DNA from: a candidate division WS6 bacterium GW2011_GWF2_39_15
Lineage (GTDB): Bacteria > Patescibacteriota > Dojkabacteria > SC72
Direction: 5' to 3'
Assembly: GCA_000993565.1 (NCBI GenBank)
Contig: LBWK01000001.1
Span: 148,869 to 198,408, forward strand
DNA: 49,540 nt
Of this stretch, positions 43,731 to 49,540 are shown in pieces. The translations under genes and the position numbers were made by a program. Position 1 is the stretch's first letter, and every line of letters starts with the position of its first letter. The notes beneath the pieces are model-generated. The model was not told where the DNA came from, did not search any database, and saw only the letters and a program-made list of their open reading frames with translations.

Positions 43731-45146
43731 ATGATGCAAAAGCTGCCCCATACCAAGATTATTGCCACCATAGGACCGTCATCATGGAATGAAGAGGTAC
43801 TTAAAGAGATGATCGAAAACGGTATGCAGATGGCCAGGATTAATGCTTCGTTTGCAGACTTTGCCGAACTTGAAAGAGTATCTACCCTCCTGCGAAAGCT
43901 TTCCTCTCGTGTCACTATCATGCTCGATACCAAAGGACACAAGATACGTGTGACAGGGTTTGAACATGAAAGAGAACTAAAAGAAGGAGAACGGATTATA
44001 CTTATCCCCGAAACTAGTGCCATATCTACAGATAACACAATCCAAATTACATATCCGAATCTCCATAAGTTTGTAAATAAAAATACCAAAATCCTTATTG
44101 ATGACGGAAACTTGATCCTTAATGTAGTCGATACTAAAGCAAAAGAAGTTCATTGTGTAGTAAAAGCCGGGGGAATTCTTAAGACAAGAAAGACTGTAAA
44201 TGTCCCGGGAGTACATCTTGATTTTCCAGATCTTTCTCAAAAGGATATCGACGATATTAAATATGCTGTGGAGCATAACTTTGATTATATTTCCGCATCT
44301 TTTATAAGGGACAGAAACGATGTTGAAGCGGTAAAGACAGTCATGGGTAAAACAGATACAAAACTTATAGCCAAGATAGAAGACGGAGAAGGCGTCTCCA
44401 ATATTGATGAGATCATACCTTTAGTAGACGGAATTATGATTGCGAGAGGGGACATGGGTGTTGAACTACCACTGGAGGAGGTACCAATTAAACAGAAGAT
44501 AATAATCCAGAAGTGCAGAATAGCCGGCAAACTTGTTATTGTTGCAACGCAGATGCTAGAGTCCATGAAAGAAAGCCCAAGACCGACCAGGGCAGAGGTA
44601 AGCGATGTTGCAAATGCTGTCATGGATGGAACAGACGCAATGATGCTGTCAGCGGAGACCTCAACTGGTAAATATCCTATAGATGCCGTAAGAGTCATGG
44701 CTACAGTAGCAAAAGAGTCCGAAAAAGTCCTTAAATCACAACCGATATCAGGGAGAACAAGTGCCTCTGAAGAGACCGATGTACTATGCAAGACTGTTGT
44801 TGCTTTAATTGAAGAACTTAATCTGAAAGGGATCATTGTAATCTCTCAATCCGGAACTACTGTTCGAAGTCTCACGAGACATAGACTTAAAGTCCCTATC
44901 TGGAACATAAGTAATAATCCTAAACTAATAAGGCAGATGGATATATACAGGGGTGTAACAGGCATATATATCAAACAGTTTAATACTGATCGTGACACAA
45001 TGGCCAGCAAAGCCGCAGAAGTAGTTTACTCACAAGGGTTATTGGCTATTGACGATAAAATAGCTATAATCTGTGGCAGTTCTATCAAGCGAAAGAATTT
45101 GAACTCAATACTTGAGATTGCTCAAGTTAAAGATCTGCTTGAGTAA
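43731..45146 (+). CDS. pyk: Pyruvate kinase
   Basis: Transfers phosphate from phosphoenolpyruvate to ADP, the last ATP-yielding step of glycolysis. A 471-residue chain with TKIIATIGPSSW at the start, ARINASFADF (canonical RxNxSHG, here with His and Gly altered), IMLDTKGHKIR (canonical DTKGPEIR), IAKIEDGEGVSNIDEI, MIARGDMGVELP with the metal ligands, VATQMLESM and PTRAEVSDVANAV. The ATP and PEP ligand residues (Arg, Asn, Ser, Asp, Lys and Glu in these motifs) are present. The substitutions are unusual but not inactivating. The ATG at 43731 is preceded by AAGGA; a second ATG follows directly. Divergent from the holin-like gene. Confidence 0.95.
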   Translation: MMQKLPHTKIIATIGPSSWNEEVLKEMIENGMQMARINASFADFAELERVSTLLRKLSSRVTIMLDTKGHKIRVTGFEHERELKEGERIILIPETSAISTDNTIQITYPNLHKFVNKNTKILIDDGNLILNVVDTKAKEVHCVVKAGGILKTRKTVNVPGVHLDFPDLSQKDIDDIKYAVEHNFDYISASFIRDRNDVEAVKTVMGKTDTKLIAKIEDGEGVSNIDEIIPLVDGIMIARGDMGVELPLEEVPIKQKIIIQKCRIAGKLVIVATQMLESMKESPRPTRAEVSDVANAVMDGTDAMMLSAETSTGKYPIDAVRVMATVAKESEKVLKSQPISGRTSASEETDVLCKTVVALIEELNLKGIIVISQSGTTVRSLTRHRLKVPIWNISNNPKLIRQMDIYRGVTGIYIKQFNTDRDTMASKAAEVVYSQGLLAIDDKIAIICGSSIKRKNLNSILEIAQVKDLLE

Positions 45147-45147
45147 T

Positions 45148-45223
45148 GGTGACGTAGCCAAGCTGGTAAGGCAGGAGTCTGCAAAACTCCGATGCGCGGG
45201 TTCGATCCCCGCCGTCACCTCCA
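45148..45223 (+). tRNA. tRNA-Cys (anticodon GCA)
   Basis: Acceptor arms GGTGACG and CGTCACC, anticodon arm GGAGT-CTGCAAA-ACTCC, T-loop TTCGATC. CCA is encoded. It begins 1 nt after the pyk stop codon, so it may be co-transcribed with pyk. Confidence 0.96.
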
Positions 45224-45334
45224 TCTCGCTAACTTAGAATAAACACTTAGATGATTCCCATACTAAATTCATGTTATCTTTTAAGCATCTAAATACTGTT
45301 ACAGAAACAAGATTTATAGTAGAATACAGAAGTT

Positions 45335-45418
45335 GCCGAGATGGCGGAATAGGCAGACGCGAAGGACTTAAAATCCTTTTCTCGAAAGGGAGTGGGGGTT
45401 CGATTCCCCCTCTCGGCA
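45335..45418 (+). tRNA. tRNA-Leu (anticodon TAA)
   Basis: Acceptor arms GCCGAGA and TCTCGGC, anticodon arm AAGGA-CTTAAAA-TCCTT, long variable arm. CCA is not encoded. It is 111 nt after the tRNA-Cys with a TAGAAT box between. Confidence 0.95.
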
Positions 45419-45455
45419 TAGCAATTACGATCATAAAGTCTTAAATAAAAAGCGT

Positions 45456-45932
45456 ATGCCGGGAACCTATCACCGTGACAGCCACCATAGCCCGACTCAA
45501 TTTTGGGAAACAGATGGACCAGAATGTCATGACTTAGCTACAGCTTTTGAACAGTTGCTTGGTAAACCGATATCAGAGCAAGTTAACACACTAGCATCGT
45601 ACGGAATATTGTATATAAACTATGCCGATGATACTCCCATTATGGTTGTTGGTATGACAAATGAATCCGAATCCTCTGAACCATACATGTCTTTACCAGG
45701 TTATGATTTGTTGGATACACTCGTGGAGCATGAGGAAGAAACTCTTTTCCCCCAAACCAGTGAACTCCAGGAAGGCAAAATCCCATATAGAATAGTTTCT
45801 ATTAATGATAAAATGATGAAATTGCTTTTCATCTATAGACCTACCTTCAATTCATTAGTAAAATTTACGAGGGATTTCAATGATATGAAGCATGTTATCT
45901 CATATCTGAAAACCACTGGAAGACAAAGATAG
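45456..45932 (+). CDS. Unknown 158-residue soluble protein
   Basis: No family recognised. The N-terminus is His-rich (MPGTYHRDSHHSPTQFWET), followed by an alpha/beta-looking region (GILYINYADDTPIMVVGM) and VEHEEETLFPQ with an acid cluster. The C-terminus is basic. His and acidic positions could bind a metal, but the order fits no known motif. It lies 37 nt downstream of the tRNA-Leu and converges with the rubredoxin-domain gene. Confidence 0.6.
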   Translation: MPGTYHRDSHHSPTQFWETDGPECHDLATAFEQLLGKPISEQVNTLASYGILYINYADDTPIMVVGMTNESESSEPYMSLPGYDLLDTLVEHEEETLFPQTSELQEGKIPYRIVSINDKMMKLLFIYRPTFNSLVKFTRDFNDMKHVISYLKTTGRQR

Positions 45933-45933
45933 C

Positions 45934-46209
45934 TTAATCTGCGTCTTCAAACTTATCAGGGTCTTCATTTCCGCATCTTGGACACTTCTTAAGAGGTTTA
46001 GAACCCTCATAGGTATAGTTACAGATTAAACACTTCCATCGGGTCCACATAATATCGAGATCTTCGGGTGCCAGATTGTCAACCTCATACTGTTTACCTG
46101 TATTTACATTACTTCCGTTAGTTACAGGTGGAATCACGGGATTCGCTGGTGCAACCGGGGTAGGGGGAGCAACAGGAATATTACCGTTCTTATTTATAAA
46201 ATCCGCCAT
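45934..46209 (-). CDS. Rubredoxin-like domain protein with proline-rich N-terminus
   Basis: A 91-residue protein. Residues 11-35 are a Pro/Val/Ala linker (APPTPVAPANPVIPP). The C-terminal half is a rubredoxin-type iron site: WKCLICNYTYEGSKP and KKCPRCGNEDP with Cys60, Cys63, Cys76 and Cys79. In other proteins this module passes electrons, often in oxygen or peroxide detoxification. The ATG at 46209 is chosen; a longer start exists but overlaps more of the upstream gene. It overlaps the kinase-like gene by 20 nt and the stop is 1 nt from the convergent unknown gene. Confidence 0.82.
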   Translation of the reverse strand: MADFINKNGNIPVAPPTPVAPANPVIPPVTNGSNVNTGKQYEVDNLAPEDLDIMWTRWKCLICNYTYEGSKPLKKCPRCGNEDPDKFEDAD

Positions 46210-46816
46210 CGTTAATAAGTTTAACAACTAAGTTAAACGTTGAAAGCTCATTAATTTTAGAGCTGTCAATTACAATATCATTGTACAACTTTGGGCTACT
46301 ATAATCTACACCATAAATTTCTTTATACCTCTTCGAATCACTTTCATACCTGATATCTAGATCATCTAAGGCTTTTTTATATTCATCGCTATCCAAACCC
46401 GAATGAATATTATCTTTCAATAAAGCCCGCATAGCTCTAACCTCCCTGCTTGCCGTCAGCCATATTTTTACAGTGGTCGGTACACGGTATTTAAAAGCCA
46501 GATAAGCAAATATTTTACTCTCAATAAGGACATCCTTGGTATAAGCGTGCTTAATCAGACTCCTATCAATTTTCCTGTCATATTCATTCTCAAGATTATT
46601 TTCATCTATATATTTTATAAAGTCCTCAAGGCTCATTCCTTTTTGTTTAGCATATCCACGCATTAATTCTCCACCGTATATTCTATGAAGGCCGTAAAAT
46701 TTGGCTAGCATCTTTGCGATCGTAGAGCTCCCTGACCCTCCGGGTCCGCCAACCACAATCAGCATTCCTAACTCCCTTGGTCTCTTTAAATCTGCTTTCA
46801 TAATCATACTAAACAT
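46190..46816 (-). CDS. Cytidylate kinase-like (archaeal/CPR type) P-loop nucleotide kinase
   Basis: A 208-residue P-loop kinase with Walker A loop GGPGGSGSSTIAK at about residues 23-35. Then comes GLHRIYGGELMRGYAKQKGM as the NMP-binding region; VLIESKIFAYLAF and KIWLTASREVRAMRAL resemble the LID and core of archaeal-type CMP kinases (PF13189). It likely phosphorylates CMP or dCMP. The start may be as late as residue 18 (MLIVVGGPGGSG), since the first residues carry no conserved signal. The gene is divergent from ftsW, with a 17-nt gap. Confidence 0.78.
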   Translation of the reverse strand: MFSMIMKADLKRPRELGMLIVVGGPGGSGSSTIAKMLAKFYGLHRIYGGELMRGYAKQKGMSLEDFIKYIDENNLENEYDRKIDRSLIKHAYTKDVLIESKIFAYLAFKYRVPTTVKIWLTASREVRAMRALLKDNIHSGLDSDEYKKALDDLDIRYESDSKRYKEIYGVDYSSPKLYNDIVIDSSKINELSTFNLVVKLINDGGFYK

Positions 46817-46833
46817 AGTATATTAAAAAGAAT

Positions 46834-48027
46834 ATGGTGACAAGGAAAGTGAACCTCAAAAGAAAACCTAACGATGACACACAGGGTAGAGTAGACCCAT
46901 TTTTAGTTACATTTGTACTTGTAATGATTGCCTTTGGTGCCGTCATGATATTTGATGCCAGTGTATATCAGGCAAACAGACTTTTCAGTGACCAATACTA
47001 CTTTCTAAGACAGCATTTAATCTGGATTCTTCTAGGAGGAGCACTGGGAACAGCTGCATACTTAATTCCGTACAAATTAATCTTAAAGCTTTCTCCAATC
47101 CTTTTTACCGTTGCAACTTTCCTCCTTGTAGCAGTCCTGATTGTAGGAGATGCTGTAAATGGATCTAAAAGGTGGTTCTCATTAGGATCACTTCCCATAC
47201 AGCCTGCCGAATTTATAAAGCCTATCCTTATTATCTTCCTTGCTGGCATACTTGCAAAGGTAGATGATAGCGCAAAAAAAGGACGTCTCTCAGACTTTGA
47301 TAAATTCAAGAAAAGGATAATTACATTTGGCGGACCACTATTCCTCACATTACTCCTAATAATTGCTGAGCCTGATATGGGAACAACGCTACTTATCGGA
47401 GCAACCGCAATCTTTATGTTTTTCCTTTCTGACAAATCGTCTGCGCATCTGAAAGGGACATTATCACTCGCCGGTATATTCGGAGTACTTGGAGTAGCCG
47501 CCGGAACATTTGCAAGCTACCGAATGGAACGAGTAAAGACGTTTTTTCATCTTCTTTTCAAAGGTGTTGTTGAAGACCCTAATGGTACAGGCTATCAAAT
47601 TCAGCAAATTCTTATAGGAATAGGTTCCGGGGGGTTCTGGGGCAAAGGGTTCGGTCAATCAAGACAACGTTTTGGATACTTGGTAGAAAACACCGCATTC
47701 ACAGACTCAATCTTTGCCGTGATCCTTGAAGAATTAGGCTACATCGGAGGAGTTATATTTGTAATACTCTGGGCATTATTCCTATGGAGAATACTCAAAC
47801 TTTCGCAGAATATTCAGGACAAGGCTGGAAGTCTGACTGTTGCAGGGATCGGGATCTGGTTAACCCTTCAAACATTCCTTAATATGGCTGCAAATGTAGG
47901 TCTAATACCTTTAACCGGTATACCCCTTCCGTTTTTTACATATGGGGGATCGAATACGATTGTCACGATGATAGGTTTAGGTTTATTATTAAATGTATCT
48001 AGATATGCAAAACAAACAAAAGCTTGA
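46834..48027 (+). CDS. ftsW: FtsW/RodA/SpoVE family peptidoglycan glycosyltransferase
   Basis: A 397-residue SEDS protein with ten predicted helices. It polymerises lipid II into glycan strands during division. FDASVYQAN, the loop with RWFSLGSLPIQPAEFIKP, the PDMGTTLLI strand and the end LTGIPLPFFTYGGSN are family signatures. The order ftsW-murG-mraY suggests the division role, but RodA cannot be excluded from sequence alone. It overlaps the murG start by 23 nt. Confidence 0.93.
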   Translation: MVTRKVNLKRKPNDDTQGRVDPFLVTFVLVMIAFGAVMIFDASVYQANRLFSDQYYFLRQHLIWILLGGALGTAAYLIPYKLILKLSPILFTVATFLLVAVLIVGDAVNGSKRWFSLGSLPIQPAEFIKPILIIFLAGILAKVDDSAKKGRLSDFDKFKKRIITFGGPLFLTLLLIIAEPDMGTTLLIGATAIFMFFLSDKSSAHLKGTLSLAGIFGVLGVAAGTFASYRMERVKTFFHLLFKGVVEDPNGTGYQIQQILIGIGSGGFWGKGFGQSRQRFGYLVENTAFTDSIFAVILEELGYIGGVIFVILWALFLWRILKLSQNIQDKAGSLTVAGIGIWLTLQTFLNMAANVGLIPLTGIPLPFFTYGGSNTIVTMIGLGLLLNVSRYAKQTKA

Positions 48028-49186
48028 TAAAAAGATCTTAGTTACTGGCGGAGGTTCAGGCGGACATGTATCCGTAGCAACGGCCTTTATTGATGCACTT
48101 AGTGAGAGGTTCTCAGATATTAATGATCATATACTATATGTGGGAAGCGACTTAGGAATGGTCGGTGAAAAAAATAGTGTAAGTGTTGAACAGCGACGTA
48201 TGGCCGATCGTAACATTAAGTTCGTTTCACTTAGAGCCGGTAAACTACAGAGGAGATTAGAGTTAACAACAATACTACTACTTTTCAGAACTCTTCTTGG
48301 CGTTGTTGATGCCTTCGGGTACATTAGAGAGTTTCGACCTGATTTAGTATTTTGCACAGGAGGTTACCTTGGTGTTCCGATAGCAATTGCATCATGGTTT
48401 TATAGAATACCTATCTATCTGCATGAGCAAACTGCTGCTGTTGGGATGTCAAATAGTTTTGTAGGAAAAATTGCAAAACGTGTATATATCACATTCCCGA
48501 CTTCAGAAAAGTATTTCAACAAAGAGAAAGTTCTACATACGGGAAATCTACTGCGACCAAGTATCTTCAAAGTGCATCCAAAAGCTGATATAGGTGGAGC
48601 ACTCCAAATCATGAAAAAGAACGGCTTACCCGTAATATATGTTTCAGGCGGTGGACAGGGTTCACACATTATTAATACTTTGATCAGAGACATGCTGAAG
48701 TACTCTCTCATGGAGTATCAGATCCTTCTCCAGACCGGTGACAATCAGATTTTTAAAGATTACGATGTAATATACAAAGAGTGGAAGAAGTTACCTGCAA
48801 ATCTTCAAAACAGGCTGTTTGTAACTAAATTCGTAACAGATGATGATATCGGTGCCGTATTTAAAGCGGCTGACCTATATCTCGGAAGATCCGGAGCCAA
48901 TACTGTGTATGAGCTAGGAGTGATGAAGATTCCTTCTATCTTAATTCCTATACCTTGGGTAACGCATAACGAACAGGAACTTAATGCAAATATCCTAAAA
49001 GATCTCGGACTGGGACGTGTCATCCTGGAAGGTGAGGCAACTGGAAGCAAACTGCACGCTGAGATTAAAGATATGTTGTTATTGAAGAAAAAGAGAAATC
49101 TCGATGCAGATGCGATTGAAAAAGTCTTTGTCTTAAACGCTAAAGAGGCTATTATGGAAGATCTCTTTAAATCGATTTATAATTAA
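48005..49186 (+). CDS. murG: UDP-GlcNAc:lipid I N-acetylglucosamine transferase
   Basis: A 393-residue GT28 glycosyltransferase that converts lipid I to lipid II at the inner face of the membrane. The N-terminal GGGSGGHVSVATAF loop, LVFCTGGYLGVPIA, and the C-terminal donor site LYLGRSGANTVYELG followed by SILIPIPWVTHNEQ are all present. The ATG at 48005 is preferred over one four codons earlier because it aligns with family starts. The gene lies in the ftsW overlap and 57 nt ahead of mraY. Confidence 0.94.
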   Translation: MQNKQKLDKKILVTGGGSGGHVSVATAFIDALSERFSDINDHILYVGSDLGMVGEKNSVSVEQRRMADRNIKFVSLRAGKLQRRLELTTILLLFRTLLGVVDAFGYIREFRPDLVFCTGGYLGVPIAIASWFYRIPIYLHEQTAAVGMSNSFVGKIAKRVYITFPTSEKYFNKEKVLHTGNLLRPSIFKVHPKADIGGALQIMKKNGLPVIYVSGGGQGSHIINTLIRDMLKYSLMEYQILLQTGDNQIFKDYDVIYKEWKKLPANLQNRLFVTKFVTDDDIGAVFKAADLYLGRSGANTVYELGVMKIPSILIPIPWVTHNEQELNANILKDLGLGRVILEGEATGSKLHAEIKDMLLLKKKRNLDADAIEKVFVLNAKEAIMEDLFKSIYN

Positions 49187-49199
49187 AAACCTTTAACAA

Positions 49200-49213
49200 A
49201 TAGTATATACTAT
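49200..49213. promoter_or_regulatory. 14-bp palindrome in the murG-mraY gap
   Basis: ATAGTATATACTAT is a perfect inverted repeat 30 nt before the mraY start. It contains TATACT, which could be a -10 box; it might instead be an operator or just AT-rich chance. Confidence 0.25.
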
Positions 49214-49243
49214 ACCACTATATAAATTAGCTAATAACATAAA

Positions 49244-49540
49244 GTGAAGAATGAATTTATTGTATTAATAGGATCATCAGTTATTGCAGCATTAATCCTA
49301 CCCTTTCTGATTAACATTCTTTACAGGCTAAACATTCGGGATCGCGGAAATATCAGGAAAAAAGACGGGAAACTAGATAACAAAGTATTTGTTGAAATAC
49401 TTGGCGGTAAAGCGGGAACTCCAAAGGGTGGAGGAATTATATGGTTAATCCTTTTTCCCGTTATCTCATTCTTCCTCTTCGGGACAGTTCCTCTTAACCT
49501 AATATTGATTGCAATTACACTCGTCTACGGATTAATAGGG
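49244..49540 (+). CDS. mraY: Phospho-N-acetylmuramoyl-pentapeptide transferase (3' end outside window)
   Basis: First 99 residues of a polytopic transferase that makes lipid I from UDP-MurNAc-pentapeptide and undecaprenyl phosphate. An N-terminal helix (VLIGSSVIAALILPFLINI) is followed by the family's cytoplasmic loop with GGKAGTPKGGGIIW, the counterpart of the canonical KxGTPTMGG, and a second helix. Start is GTG at 49244; the ATG at 49251 is in another frame. Gene order ftsW-murG-mraY differs from the usual mraY-murD-ftsW-murG. Confidence 0.9.
   Translation, partial: MKNEFIVLIGSSVIAALILPFLINILYRLNIRDRGNIRKKDGKLDNKVFVEILGGKAGTPKGGGIIWLILFPVISFFLFGTVPLNLILIAITLVYGLIG

Noticed and set aside
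43249-43731. Prophage suspicion from the holin-like family name
   Set aside because: No other phage gene, integrase or attachment repeat nearby; the family is a chromosomal membrane protein group.

Overview
The window reads like a chromosomal segment of a small-genome, fermentative, anaerobic bacterium of the Candidate Phyla Radiation (Patescibacteria). I infer this from a class III (oxygen-sensitive) ribonucleotide reductase, a pyruvate formate-lyase plus ADP-forming acetyl-CoA synthetase operon, a cytidylate-kinase-like enzyme of the archaeal type, many secreted multidomain wall proteins, and the lack of respiratory genes. UGA acts as a stop (for example at the end of ftsW), so the recoded-UGA lineages are unlikely. 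I cannot place it to phylum; no rRNA is present.

Layout. 1-2709: class III RNR genes on the minus strand, with the glycyl-radical segment in its own 47-residue reading frame between nrdD and nrdG. 2935-14059: envelope block with small membrane proteins, a 1154-residue double deacetylase, a nucleotide-sugar dehydrogenase, a second deacetylase, a lipoprotein, a ZIP metal transporter and a GH18-type hydrolase. 14210-19322: pflB-pflA-acd operon, converting pyruvate to formate and acetate with ATP formation. 19374-25809: a giant Cys-repeat/M23 wall protein, a RimK-like ligase, an RRM protein and a paralogue of the unknown protein at 9644-10573. 25810-32165: an accessory-looking stretch of short genes (three VOC proteins, a YdeI-like protein, a DMT exporter, several unknowns, one decayed peptidase gene) with palindromes and a small repeated element. 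32218-36598: a tight four-gene cluster (aminotransferase, ThDP enzyme, cupin, threonine-synthase-like enzyme) that looks like an uncharacterised small-molecule pathway. 36650-49540: housekeeping region with four tRNAs, a kinase-like protein with a 37-residue companion, peptide deformylase, CapA-like protein, peptide-binding protein, SecG, pyruvate kinase, a rubredoxin-domain protein, and ftsW-murG-mraY (the last cut by the window edge).

How they fit. Pyruvate kinase supplies pyruvate to PflB; PflA installs the glycyl radical; Acd recovers ATP from acetyl-CoA. NrdD and NrdG make dNTPs without oxygen. The dehydrogenase, deacetylases, GH18, M23, FtsW, MurG and MraY build and edit the envelope. 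Three observations stand out: the split glycyl-radical RNR, the four-gene PLP/ThDP cluster, and a family of two paralogous unknown proteins. No CRISPR array, insertion sequence, integrase or rRNA was seen, and no gene-free stretch exceeds 300 bases.
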